Source: Mytilus edulis
Lineage: Eukaryota; Mollusca; Bivalvia; Mytilida; Mytilidae
DNA: 64,000 nt
NCBI RefSeq assembly: GCF_963676685.1
Contig: NC_092345.1
Coordinates: forward strand, 74,637,960-74,701,959
Direction: 5' to 3'
Shown here: one piece after another, positions 12,291-23,300 of the stretch
Position numbering within the stretch: position 1 is the first letter of the stretch
Layout of the letters: each line of letters opens with the position of its first letter
Translations under genes and position numbers: made by a program
The notes under the pieces: model-generated
What the model saw: the letters and a program-made list of their open reading frames with translations, nothing else
Database searches by the model: none
Told to the model about the DNA's origin: nothing

Positions 12291-12388
12291 ATAATAACAT
12301 CATAATTTTATATCTCGTGTACATCGTACTAGTCACTAGACCTTGCTATATAAACATATATAACCGTGTCAAAACCAAATTTGCATTA

Positions 12389-12511
12389 CAATGCCAATAT
12401 CCCATATTGCAAACAATTAACAATATGTACAATGCAAATTTCCCATATTGTAAACAATTAACAATATGTACAATGCAAATTTCCCATATTGTAAACAATT
12501 AACAATATGTA
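12389..12511. repeat. 41-bp tandem repeat, three copies
   Basis: Units 12389-12429, 12430-12470 and 12471-12511. Units two and three are identical to each other, unit one has a few changes. Core words are caatgcaaatttcccatatt and gtaaacaattaacaatatgt. It lies between the YR and RT/RNase H parts of the retrotransposon, outside coding sequence. Confidence 0.9.
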
Positions 12512-12528
12512 CATAAATTCGAACATCA

Positions 12529-14426
12529 TTAAGTCGATTTCATCTTAATTGCCAGTATATCAGACTTAAAATGCTTGGTACCAAAAATGGAGTTTTTATT
12601 CTGTCCTTGAATAAATATATTTTGACCTGATGAAAAATTAAGAACTTCTATAACGTAAGGTTGAAATTCCAATCTTCTATTAAAAATCAAAGACCAAAAT
12701 GCCGATGATGGCCATTTTGGAATGATCAATGTTCCCTCAGCTCTACAGAGAATGAGGTGTTTAATGCTTTTAGCCACTTAACTTATTGGAGGAACAATCC
12801 AATTATTTTCCAAAGTCCAATTTTGAGCGAAAGCGTCAATAGCAGTACTTCCTGGATTCCAAAACTTTGAGTTGAACCTTTTCAATTTTGTATAATGAAA
12901 ATTAGCAAATCTATCTATTGTTTAAGGACCCCAAATTTCATATATGAAAGTAAAAAAACTGAAACGAGGTTTGCCAGTCATCAATATCAACCATTTTAGA
13001 TTTGAAATCAGCTTTGGAATTTTCACACCGAGGTATCCAAGTAGGACACAACGTGATACCCGACCTTGGACATATTCTAAAAATACCATAAGCTAAATGT
13101 TGTAAATGTAACTTTGTACTGCCTTTATTGATTATATTTACACAATTTTGGTTGTCTGTATTCCATTTAACTATTTTACATTTCAGATCGGGTTCAAACA
13201 AATTCAACGATAACTGAATAGCCCTGAGTTCACGCCAAGTGGAACTCAATTTTTTCTCATTTTCATTCAACATACAATGAAAAATCTTTTCATTCAACAT
13301 ACAATGAAAAATCTTTTCATTCAACATACAATGAAAAATCTTTTCATTCGATTCAACAGTATATGCACCTAAAGCTATATTACTTGCATCTGAATATACC
13401 ATAATTCTCGGTAAAGAATCATTCAATAAAAGCTTCTCATTAAGCGCCAACAAATTTTCCTGCCAAAATTTCAATTCAGCTAATACACATTTTTCATATA
13501 CTAAATATAGTTTTGAATCCCACGTTTTTCTGTTTTCTATCGCGAAATATATATGCCTCGTCATTAAATTTGTGACATTACCCATAACTGGTGACATTGA
13601 TATAATTCTTCCGGCAAATTGATCCATCATATGTGCGTTCAACTTTGAAAATGATTTTAGTATAATATCAAGAGAATCTTTAGTGTCATTAATTCTGCGC
13701 TCTGGCACCTTTAAAGTAAAATCTTCTGAATCGCAAATCAACCCTAACCATTCTAAACACTAAACTGGTTCAAAAATTGATTTTTTTCTTCATTGACAAT
13801 AAATTCAGCCAGTTTAAGTGATGACTTTACAAATTCAGAAGAATCTTTACAATTTTGATAACCTTCATCCATGCCTAGTCCATCGTCCAGATAAAGAACA
13901 AAATTAACACCATTTTCTCGTCAATACTTTACCATTGGTCTCAAACATTTAGTGAATATTAAGGGGGTGCTACTTAAACCAAAAACTAGTACAGAAAAGC
14001 AGTAGAACTTGTTATTCCAGGAAAAACCTAAATGTGTTTGTTGTTCTGTAGAGATGTCCAAATGAAAATATTCTGATTTTAAATCAAACTTAAATCAAAC
14101 TTAGTTAGAAAATGATCTTTTTGGAAGAATTCCATTGCAATTTTCCAATCTTCGAATTTTACCTTGTTTTTCAAAACATAGAAATTCAATTCACTTAAAT
14201 TTAAAATCAAACGCTTTTTACCAGTCTTTTGTGTAGCTACATTGAGAGGATTAACCACAAATGGTTGAAATGGTACTTCTAGAATACAGCCATTGCCAAT
14301 TAGCTCGGTTACCGCTTCAATTAGAAACAAACTATTTTCTAAGGCAGATTTATTATTCCGAAATTGCATTGGAGGGGGTTGTTTCATAAATGGAATTATA
14401 TAACCCATTTCAATGGTGTCCAACAC
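12529..14426 (-). pseudogene. DIRS-type reverse transcriptase-RNase H, broken
   Basis: Read from 14426 down: RT fingers (NPLNVATQKTGKKRLILNLS; then FLTKFDLS), palm motif YLDDG at about 13881-13895, then a thumb region. RNase H (12938-13741) has its three acidic residues in YSDAS, TWRELRA and TDNQN. The DIRS-group downstream domain (DRF..., FNSKFWNPG, DAFAQNW, then IIPKWPSSAFW at about 12700) follows. Lesions: a frameshift near 14090, a stop in place of the tryptophan expected after VKY (13920), stops near 13760 and 12780, and a triplicated 9-residue insertion inside RNase H. YLDDG and the domain order fit DIRS/Ngaro elements rather than Gypsy or Copia. Confidence 0.9.
13264..13344 (-). repeat. 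27-bp in-frame tandem triplication in RNase H
   Basis: Three exact copies, 13264-13290, 13291-13317 and 13318-13344. Read on the minus strand they encode NEKIFHCML three times in a row, between the YSDAS and TWRELRA catalytic motifs. The repeat keeps the frame, unlike the other lesions in this copy. Confidence 0.95.
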
Positions 14427-14450
14427 AAATTTGTTGGCCCCAATGTGTTT

Positions 14451-15382
14451 TTAGAACTCTATATGTTTAAATAAGCTTGATTTTAATCCTTTAGCGATTT
14501 TTAAAAAATCTATATATTTATCAAAATATTTAACATGTTGAAAGAGAACATTAATATGACCAAATAACATTAAATTGTCAACAAAAGTAATATACTCATC
14601 TTGTATCTTTTCACTTTGACAAGGTTCCAAAGGTTGGTTTGTTTGTAGCTTTTGGGCAGTTCCTCTTGAAGTGGCCAGTTTGATGACACTCGTAATAGGT
14701 GTCGTGTGGAGTCGCCTCGCGGCGACGGAACCTATGAAAGGGCTACTGGGTAGCGTTCTAATGCTGATAATAACTGTTACTAGTATCAGTAGAGTTGGCA
14801 GGTCTAGAAACGGTGGCGGACGGCTTTGAGTACGGTTTTCCTCGGGTTTTCTTTTCTTAGATTGTCTTGAGGGCCCTGCTTTCTGCTTGCCGCAAACGTT
14901 TGTCATCTTCTGAGTCTGATGCCAGGTCATCACTTTCGTATTCTCGGACTGTGGATCAGGCTGCTGGCGACTTGTCGGCAATCCGAATCAATTTATTCCT
15001 CCTGTTGATTTTTAGAATAAGGCCCGATATCAAATTGGTGCTTACGGAATCTTCCGCGGATGTACGTTTCTGAATCTTCCGCGGATGTACGTTTCTGAAT
15101 CTTCTGAAATTCGGAAACAATATCTTAGTTGAAGGAATATTGAATCTGATTTCCCTCACCCTTAAGCTTAACTGACATTTCCTTCTTGAGTTTCTTAGCT
15201 AGGGAGTCGTTCCCGGAGACTAACTCGTTCTTCAGAGAAGAAATCTTACTATCAAAATATGAAGTAGAAAGCTCAAAAGTTTGATCACTTATCTGTGGTA
15301 CAGAACTAGACTTGTCACCTGAACGTACTGGTGGCTCGTGCAAAAGCAAAGTATCCTAGTCGTCTAAGTGGTTTTCTGTCAT
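14451..15382 (-). pseudogene. Gag-like ORF of the YR retrotransposon, broken
   Basis: The probable start codon is at 15380-15382 (MTENHLDD then a stop), just inside repeat A1. 15125-15349 is open with a coiled-coil-like segment (SKISSLKNELVSGNDSLAKK), 14956-15159 is a shifted frame, 14451-14981 is another. Near 14664-14700 a different frame reads YYECHQTGHFKRNCPK, a CCHC zinc knuckle whose first cysteine is replaced by tyrosine. The last part (YITFVDNLMLFGHINVL) leads into the RT region. Gag proteins package the element RNA. Several frameshifts make this copy nonfunctional. Confidence 0.75.
15048..15097. repeat. 25-bp tandem duplication in gag remnant
   Basis: 15048-15072 and 15073-15097 are identical (aatcttccgcggatgtacgt plus ttctg). 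The 25-bp period is not a multiple of three, so it shifts the frame and explains the two overlapping open frames here. Confidence 0.92.
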
Positions 15383-15390
15383 TATTTGTG

Positions 15391-15642
15391 TAACGAAACG
15401 GAGGTATGCTAGGCAGAACGACGTATAACTAGTTATAAAAATATCTATTATTTATAATAAGATTCTACACGAGAATCACGATCCTACCCTCGTACAAACG
15501 GGTAGGATACCTGCATTGCGACATACAATAGCCAATCAAATCTTACAATAACAAACCAGGTATGCAACCATGTGCTCATCAACACGTGTTGAACATAAAC
15601 AAACACAGACATGTGCTTCTGATACTATTAATAAATATATTT
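15391..15642 (-). repeat. Split direct repeat A1
   Basis: 252-bp 5' terminal repeat of the YR retrotransposon, matching A2 at 10861-11100. Both copies end at ...ataaatatattt on the + strand. The gag start codon follows it by 8 bp in the element's sense. Confidence 0.88.
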
Positions 15643-15649
15643 CCAAATG

Positions 15650-15985
15650 GTGAAGTTGAAATCATCCCATCGTATATTTTATGAGAGCCATCACAAGTTG
15701 TTTGAGCGTTATGGAATATCCGTTTCACAAATGAAAGCGTATATGTTTCTAATGTCGTACTACAATCCCGTCCTCTTATTCACAAATGTGATTTACCAAA
15801 TTAGACTTGTTTTCGGGTTTGTATTCAAAGTGGGATTCGTGTTGCTTATTATCTGCTTTTCTATGTTGTGTTTTGTGTAGAATTGTTTGTCTTTTTCTTT
15901 TTAAGCGCCGGCGCTGTAACTTAATTTTTAATTTTTGAGTTTGAATGTTCCTCTGGTATCTTTTGCCACTCCTTTCAACAGATAA
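15650..15985 (+). mobile_element. Retroelement 3' end (RT C-terminus plus tail)
   Basis: The first 110 bp translate to VKLKSSHRIFYESHHKLFER followed by YGISVSQMKAYMF, the C-terminal signature of a retroelement ORF also seen in decayed form at 52270-53420. The following tail contains 'gtttgaatgttcctctggta' as in copies at 6060, 50213, 56030 and 57190. It begins immediately beside the outer end of the YR retrotransposon. Confidence 0.65.
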
Positions 15986-16739
15986 GTAAACATTGCCAAA
16001 AAACTCTGTCAACTTCTTTTAAAATGACAATTCTTATAAACAGCGGTATTTTTCTTTTGTCTCTATTTATCAATTTTGTGTTTTGCGGAAATCATAGTAG
16101 ACAGAGAAAATGTAAAAAGCAAAAACTACCAACAGAAAAGGCACCAGACCGATGTCACAAATTGACTCTTCAAAAAGTCACTGACCTTGAATAATGTGGC
16201 CTTTCGTTAATTTTGCATCAAAAACCAGAATATAAAATAATAATGTTGAGTTGGCGGATGGGTTGTGAAAAGTTGGTATCTATTTTGTGTAACTCCTACT
16301 ATAGTTTTCTTTTTTTACCAAATTCCTTCAAAAATCAAAGACAGTTTTGTGATATAAACTTTGCCTACAGTTTTAAACCCAGACCTTTGGACATTCAAAG
16401 AATGTCTTCACCTCCGACTATAAAGTTGTTTGAAGTTGTGCACCCTCCACAATAAAGTTGTTACAAGATCGGTCCTTAAGTTTTAGATTTTATGATTCGA
16501 TATATCTAAATGATAATTATTTAGCATTATCAATGATTGTTTAAAAAAAATCAAGTTTATTTGTAATTACACAATGTAAGGCATTTGAATAGCTAATCAT
16601 TTTTGGTTTTTTTTTTAAATCTTGAATTTTTTCCTTTATTCTGCGACTTACATTTTCGGTAATAGATTAATGTATAATGTAATAAAACATAAAAATTTCA
16701 GTTTTAGTGTATTAAAAAACACATGACGATAGTGAAACC
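15986..16739. other. Intergenic, no feature seen
   Basis: AT-rich sequence between two retroelement tails. An 80-codon ORF at 16213-16455 has no recognisable motif and no splice context. Confidence 0.4.
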
Positions 16740-17640
16740 ATTATATACAATGTTAGGATAAAGATGACACACCGTATATTTTATGGACACCATCAGAAAC
16801 TTTTGATCTATACAATGTGTCTATGTCTAAACTAACTAATGAAATTTTTACCACGTCTTAGGTTGTGGTCTAACATCTATGTTGTCTGCCTGCTAAGTAC
16901 CGTGAACTATTCCCGAATTTGACTGTTATACCGAGAGTGAGTTTACATTGCTTTACGACGTATCTCGGTATTTGTGCATCCAGCATTCATGTATTTATTT
17001 TTAATGTTTTTGTTATGATTTCGGTTGATTAATGTTATGTCGTATCATTTGCTGTCCGAATAATTATAAAATTGCCTTTCAATACCATCATTGTCAAATT
17101 CCCGAATACATCATTTCATGTACTGAATGTGAATTTGCATTACTGTGCGACGTGTCTCGGTGTTTTGTTCATCCAACATTCATGGATTTACTTTTGATGT
17201 TTCTGTACTGGTTTTGCATGTAGTGTCGACTATTATAATACAAAATGTATGTATTTAGTGTTTCTCTGTTTTGAATGTTCTTGCGTGTGTTTGTGCTGAA
17301 TTTCTGTTACGTAGTGTTTAGCGAAGTTTTTTTTTAACATTGTCATACAGCTGAAGGTTTGGCATGCCCTTAAACCAGGTGCAGCCCACCATTTTTCCTT
17401 ACAATATCCTGTATCAAGTCAGAATTATGGCAGTTGTTATAAAATAGTTCATTTCTAAATGTGTTGGTGTTTGTTTTTGTTGCACTTCGGCGTTTCTATT
17501 GTTCCTAAAAGTTTGTTTTATTCTTATATTTGATGTGTTTCCCTCGGTTTTGGTTTGTAACCTGGATTTGTTTTTTCTTAATCGATATATGACTTTTGAA
17601 CACCTGTATACTACTGTTGCCTTTATTTGAACTTCTTTCC
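16740..17640 (+). mobile_element. Retroelement 3' end (F5 type), long copy
   Basis: Collinear with 61650-62430: 'tatggacaccatc', 'gtctgcctgctaagtaccg', 'cgacgtatctcggtatttgt', 'cctgtatcaagtcagaatta', 'ttccctcggttttgg', 'tatactactgttgcct'. The first 40 bp encode a decayed remnant of the ORF C-terminus. Internally, 16921-17010 and 17118-17210 are two tandem diverged copies of a block with 'cgacgt(a/g)tctcggt' and 'catccaacattcatg'. The right half recurs inverted at 5035-5535. Confidence 0.6.
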
Positions 17641-17847
17641 TATTTTAAGTGAATTGACACAGGTTTATCTCCTTTCGGCTTGGTGAAAACTTTGTGGATG
17701 TGTATACCAACATCATCATTATGCATCAAATCCTATATATCGATTTATCATTCATAGTATACATTAAAGATTCCCAACAATTACTTATGACATGTAATGT
17801 GTTGGAACTAATTTAAATATTTCACAAGTCAGTAGTTTGAGCAGGAT
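17641..17847. other. Intergenic between repeat and RS gene 3' end
   Basis: No motif or ORF recognised. Confidence 0.3.
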
Positions 17848-17853
17848 TTTATT
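17848..17853 (-). promoter_or_regulatory. Possible poly(A) signal of the RS gene
   Basis: AATAAA on the minus strand, about 170 nt downstream of the stop codon at 18022-18024. It is the nearest canonical hexamer. Confidence 0.5.
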
Positions 17854-17966
17854 CAGAAACATATGATGTAAACTGACATATATAAATAAAATATAAACAT
17901 AAAAAGATAAATAATTATTGGAATTTTAAATGTCTTATTAGAACGACGTTTTGACACGTTCATATC

Positions 17967-18008
17967 AGCTTGTTTCCAAGAAAAGGTTCGAAATCATGGA
18001 AACAAGCT
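17967..18008 (-). other. Perfect 12-bp hairpin in RS gene 3'UTR
   Basis: AGCTTGTTTCCA (17967-17978) and its exact complement TGGAAACAAGCT (17997-18008) with an 18-nt loop, 13 nt after the stop codon. It could fold in the mRNA. No function is known to me. Confidence 0.75.
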
Positions 18009-18021
18009 ATAATCGGTAAAA

Positions 18022-20364
18022 TCAAGAACGCAAATAATCATCCATTTCTGACTGAAATTCAGCGTTAAATATTTTCTTGATTAATGTTTCGTCCGTCATA
18101 GGAGGCGAATGTAACGGTGCCTTTCCCAACGCTAAGTCAATATTGTAATTTGATATATCATTTAACTGTCTTAATGCCTTTCTCCTTTCTGCTGTTGAAA
18201 TTCGATTTTCATCTCTAGACGACATTCTTGATTCATTTTCATCAAAAGTTGAAGGTGTATAACCATTGGAAGAGTTACTCTGCCCATCAGGTGTTATTCT
18301 CGATGACTGTACGGGCGTATTCGCTTCAACCGTAGTTTTTGGCATTGAAAGTTTATGCTTTTGATTTGAATTATCCTTACTAATTTGATTTTGTTTTCCT
18401 TTAACTGTCATATTTTGTTGATTTATTGATAAATCAGTTTGTACAGCATTCTGGCGGTACAAAAATTTCTGCTCTACGTTTTCCGAACTGTTATTGTGTC
18501 GGTAATGATTTGTATGTTGATTATAATATTTTTGTTGCGCCGGTTGTCTGTACTCATCATATAAAGGCTCTTGGCCGTAGACAGAATCGTTATTATTTAA
18601 GTAATAAAGTTGTTGTTGGTTTCTGCTATTCTGTATCGGCTGCGACATATGAACTACTCGTCGTCCAACATCCGCATCAAACGAACCATTGTCCTGACTA
18701 TATTGGCTATTGTTTGCTGTATGTTGAGATGCTGGAACTAAATAGAACAATTCTTTTTCTTGTTGATTTTGTTGACTAGTACCAACAGTATGTACGTGTT
18801 GTATTGTCCTTGGAACGTCTAACGTATTGCGAGGAGCAACTATTACCTTATCAGGCTCATTGTATATAACCGCTCTTTGTCGATCGCTAGATTCTATATC
18901 TGAATAATACTCTTTTACCTTATGACGCCTGGCTTTACGTGGAACAGCATGTTGTGATTTTGATCGAACATAAAACGCCTGATTAGAAGGCTGATCCTCT
19001 TCAGAATCATCACTTTCATCAATCAAAATTATATTATATTTATAAGAATATTCAGAATCTGAAACAGACCCACGTCTCACTTTTGACTTATTCTTTTTTG
19101 TATGAGGCTTCGACAGCCTGATTTTTTGTTTAGGACGCACCAATCGCTTATGTGAAGCTTTTCTTGAAAGGTTGGATATTTCAATATCTGACTCACTCGT
19201 GCAAGAATCCGATTCATAAACAGGTGTTTTTGATTTTGAATGTTTCGATTTTCTTTTTTCTTTAGTGTAGTATTCGCTTGAAGATGGCCTACTTGATTTT
19301 CCATGACTGAACTCACGAGTTTTTGATCTTCTGTTAAGTGTATTGTCTGATAAAGATTTTTTTCTATGATCATTATTAACGCTGTTCGTTTTAGTCTTAC
19401 TTTTATATTGTTCATTTTTGCGTTCTCTTGGAGGTGACCTGGAAGCACTCCGATAATATTCATCTTTGCGTTTTCTACGTTCATTCCGCTCACGTGATTT
19501 ACTTCTATATCTATGACATTCACTATGTCTTGATTTAGAACGAGACTTTCCTCGTTTGCTATGTCTTGATGTTGACCTAGACTTATGACGTATTGTACTA
19601 TGACGATCTCGCGATCGAGAGCGTTTTCTTCTGTCATTATTACGAGAATAACGATCTCTCGATTTGCTCCGTCGCCTGCTTCCACGATCACGTGATTGAC
19701 TTTTTGGAGTATATCTTCTGTCATTTGATTGACTTCTGTGTTTAGATTCATTCTTTCGAGAAGATTTTCTGGTTTTCTTATCATCTCTTGATTTACTCCT
19801 TTGTCTACTTTCACGATATCTTGAAGAGCTGCTATTTCTGTATTCATTCTCACCAGATTTGCTGTGTCGACTTCTTTCACGGTCAGTCGATCTGCTTCGT
19901 TGTTTTTGTCGTTGCGACGATTCATGCCGGTCTATGTCATAGTGGTTCGTTTTCTTCGTTTTGTTATCATTGGTTCCTTTATCTGCCCTCTTTGGTGATC
20001 TTGATCTAGACCTTTTTGATGAATGTTCTTGCGATTTGTCTGTTGTTTTATCATACTTTTTATTGTCCGTTTCTCTATCAGAATACCTTGCATTATTATT
20101 TTTATCGTAGTGATTATTGTCATCATTATTCGTGTATCCTCTATTTTTAGGATAAGGGTCTTGTTGATTCTTAGAAGGGATTTGTCTAGACAAATCAGTA
20201 GTTACAGAATTCCTATTCGTTACTTTATTGTTGTTCTGGATGGGAGGTAGGGATACCCCATGGTTTGTTGTTCCCGTTTGTCTACTATTAGAACCACCAG
20301 TATTCCTATAACTAGCAGGAGGAAGAATCTGTCTACTACTGTCGTTGTTATGGCGAGACATATT
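18022..20364 (-). CDS. RS gene exon 5 (RS domain, stop)
   Basis: Acceptor TTATTTTCTTGTAG directly before AAT-ATG. 780 codons are open to TGA at 18022-18024. Exon residue 2 is a methionine, so without the upstream exons it would look like a complete 779-residue gene. In exon-5 numbering from that Met: polar N-part 1-110, RS domain 115-385, basic and acidic alternation 385-510, Q/N-rich 530-680, conserved-looking C-terminus 715-779. Long ORFs on both strands within 19077-20250 are shadows caused by the repetitive AGA/TCX codons. Confidence 0.9.
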   Translation of the reverse strand, partial: NMSRHNNDSSRQILPPASYRNTGGSNSRQTGTTNHGVSLPPIQNNNKVTNRNSVTTDLSRQIPSKNQQDPYPKNRGYTNNDDNNHYDKNNNARYSDRETDNKKYDKTTDKSQEHSSKRSRSRSPKRADKGTNDNKTKKTNHYDIDRHESSQRQKQRSRSTDRERSRHSKSGENEYRNSSSSRYRESRQRSKSRDDKKTRKSSRKNESKHRSQSNDRRYTPKSQSRDRGSRRRSKSRDRYSRNNDRRKRSRSRDRHSTIRHKSRSTSRHSKRGKSRSKSRHSECHRYRSKSRERNERRKRKDEYYRSASRSPPRERKNEQYKSKTKTNSVNNDHRKKSLSDNTLNRRSKTREFSHGKSSRPSSSEYYTKEKRKSKHSKSKTPVYESDSCTSESDIEISNLSRKASHKRLVRPKQKIRLSKPHTKKNKSKVRRGSVSDSEYSYKYNIILIDESDDSEEDQPSNQAFYVRSKSQHAVPRKARRHKVKEYYSDIESSDRQRAVIYNEPDKVIVAPRNTLDVPRTIQHVHTVGTSQQNQQEKELFYLVPASQHTANNSQYSQDNGSFDADVGRRVVHMSQPIQNSRNQQQLYYLNNNDSVYGQEPLYDEYRQPAQQKYYNQHTNHYRHNNSSENVEQKFLYRQNAVQTDLSINQQNMTVKGKQNQISKDNSNQKHKLSMPKTTVEANTPVQSSRITPDGQSNSSNGYTPSTFDENESRMSSRDENRISTAERRKALRQLNDISNYNIDLALGKAPLHSPPMTDETLIKKIFNAEFQSEMDDYLRS

Positions 20365-23300
20365 CTACAAGAAAATAAATTAAGAAATTACACTACAAGT
20401 TGGTCGTAGCTATATCCAATAACATTCATGTAAAAGTCACCATTTTTATTAGTTAGATCATACTGCTTATTAATGCACGAAAGCTAGGTCATATTCGATC
20501 GATCACTTGCATATAAAATGTAAGAAAAAAAATGTGTCCCTTCATTTTCTTGTTCATTAAAGGAAAATTAATAATAAAACAATTACTTAGATTTTAAGAG
20601 ATCGTGAAACATCAAGAGAATTTCATAATAAATTTTGTGACTAAAATTTCATTGAAAATATGAAAATCCAAGATACTGTATTAAAAGTAGTTATTCGACA
20701 CTTAGTGTAGTTATATTTTACATTTTGTGTACATATAAACTAAATTCAACGACATTTTAAAAGGTCGTTGTCTGCTTATATATCCCAAATGAAAATAGTC
20801 TTTTTTTCTAGATTTCGTGTATAAAATGCAAGATTGAGAAGGAAATCGGGAATGTGTCAAAGAGACAACAACCCGACCAAAGGACAGAAAACAGCAGAAG
20901 GCCACCAATGGATCCCAAAAACAGCGAGAAAATCCCGCACCCGGAGGCGGGCTTCATCTGGTCCCTAAACAAAATGCATACAATTAAAGATCATAGACAT
21001 TTTGTTGGTAGTTTGTGACATCCGCCTCTGCTCTGTATGAGCTGATCTACCTGATATGATTTTAAAATGTATTTGTTCAACAATTGAACAAAAATAAGAC
21101 CACGCAAGGCATACAACTATACAATGGACGTAATGGAAATTTGATGCACAATCGATAAAACACAGAATGTTTTTAAAAGTTTCCTTTTAGCTAAAATTGA
21201 AAGTATTGAGTATAATTTGACATAGATGTTCTGCATGAATAACTTCAATAGAATTCATTGCACTTTTTTTTATTTACAATATGCAAAGTCATATACTATT
21301 AAATTACAATAGTTAACTATCCGTAACGTTTTATTGCTTGCCTTCAATAATGAATATGAAATTTAGCAATTTAGGCTCAGTTTTAGATGTTATCTTTGAT
21401 ATTTTAATACTGAAATTTAATGAAATAACCCGACACATTATAGAACGTCTGATCAATGAGTAGTACCATTAAAATGGTTTTTAATACAGCACTAATTACA
21501 AAAATAATCATGACTTTGGTTTGAAAATCAATGAATAATGCAACTAAGACAAAGATATATCTGAAATCAATTATTTAATATCCTGGGTTTGTTTTGAAAG
21601 ATTTCAAACGACACAGACCAATTCGTTCAATTTCTTAAAGTTCGCCTGAGTCACTGTAATGTATAATTCAAGTCCTGATAAACTTGAAAAATATCGGGGT
21701 TTTTTCTCTCTTGGGATGTATCATTTGTTCTACATAGTGGCTACTGTTCTCAGAATAAAGCTTAGGTACACATCGTTTTTCTTAAGCTGTCGGTAGTAAT
21801 AGAAACATTGTGCTATCTACCATAGTAACGAGTTTAAAAAAATAAAGAATCGGATTTAAGATTTTTTTTCTAAAACAATTCAGTACCTAGTTCAAATCCC
21901 AATTGTAACTAAAAATTATAAAATAAGGAAGTGTGGTATGATTGACGATTACAAACATTTCATTAGAGTTCAAATGTTGAGGCAGCATGCATCTGTACGT
22001 CACTGCAAAACATCGTGAATGTGTAAATCCCAAACCGTAAAGTCTTCACATAATCTCCTAACTATCTAATTAATCTCCACATAATGTGCACACTGCAGTT
22101 CATTTTGCGTAAAAACGTCATTAATAGAAATGGCAATGCCAGAATATAGTATTGACACAATATACATATAGTAATATATAAGTATTCGATAGTAATTCGT
22201 GTATTAGTACGGCAGTTTTGTGAAAAATGTGCACATCCTGCTACATGCATGAAATTTGGCATAGACCTTCCTCAACTATTACTCTTTTATTTCAGATAGG
22301 GAGGCATTTGGAAAAAAATGTCTCACTTCCGGTAAAATCCAAAATGGCGGACATCATACTTAAATCAGCCCATATCAGAGGCTAGTGTGTGAATAGGTGT
22401 TTTTATCCTGCTGCTATAATAGTATTTGGTACAAACCTTTGTTGTGTACTACTTTTAAAAATGTGATATAGATTAAATGTCCTTTTGTACTAAAATAAGA
22501 TTATTTTTTAGGGAGGGTGATTGAAATGTGTTTTGACGTATTGCTACTATCATTAAATTGTGCAGGAACCTTTCTTTGATGCTGATAATGGATACAATGT
22601 ATAAGACATATGTCTTAAAAACCCTTACTTCCGGTAATATTCAAAATGGCGGACATAGAAATATCATTATTTTATTTTGATATTCATTTTTGTTTTCAAA
22701 ATGTAAAGAAAATGTTTTTTTTTTGTGCTGTCATTAAACTTTTGGCTTTAAGTTATCCTCTAAAACACTTATTCTATTCTATAGTTAATGATAAATACAA
22801 AATTAACACTTCCGATAAATAATACCATTATGGCGTAAATTTCAAAGATGAGTCCTCAGTCCAGATCTTCGATGTAGAGTTTTGGATAGATTGATTAAAA
22901 TAAAATAAAATCACTTTAGTACTAAAACATCTTTAAAATTACTAATTTATACACAATCTGCGAGCTGATTTTCCTCATTTACAAAGACCGTGGTATAATG
23001 ATTGTTTTTTTAAATCAATAATGTACAAGGTCCTGATAAGGTGTAGAGGTCTCATGAAGAGTTGTCCAGAAGGGTTCCAATGGATCATATTCCCCCCTTC
23101 GCCATTCATAAGCGTCTGGACTAGTAAGCATAGGAACCAATTTTAAGCTTGTTACTTATCCTCACCCGCCATGGTATATTGCATGTTTTACATGCTGAAA
23201 AAACCTAGACCGAGTCGTTCAAATAGCCTCATTAGCGTCTGAACTAGTTAGCATAGAAAAAAATCCAATCTTGTGACTCGTCCACACCCGGCATAGTATA

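Larger units (their letters stand above)
10474..15642 (-). mobile_element. Ngaro/PAT-like tyrosine-recombinase retrotransposon, decayed
   Basis: A 5.2-kb element read from 15642 to 10474. Order: repeat A1 (15391-15642), gag-like ORF, reverse transcriptase/RNase H with a DIRS-type downstream domain, tyrosine recombinase, repeat B1 (11099-11203), repeat A2 (10861-11100), a 282-bp spacer, repeat B2 (10474-10578). A1...B1-A2...B2 is the split-direct-repeat layout of Ngaro/PAT-type YR retrotransposons; DIRS1-type inverted ends are absent. No protease, integrase or target duplication is visible, as expected for integration by a recombinase. All ORFs carry stops or frameshifts, so the copy is dead. 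It lies in the intergenic space between the ZP and RS genes. Confidence 0.88.

Noticed and set aside
19077..19925. 282-codon ORF on the minus strand within the RS exon
   Set aside because: It overlaps the 779-codon frame. The composition is what the RS codons give in a shifted frame; no motif or start context.
18426..20250. Plus-strand ORFs of 73-117 codons over the RS exon
   Set aside because: Antisense shadows of the low-complexity exon.
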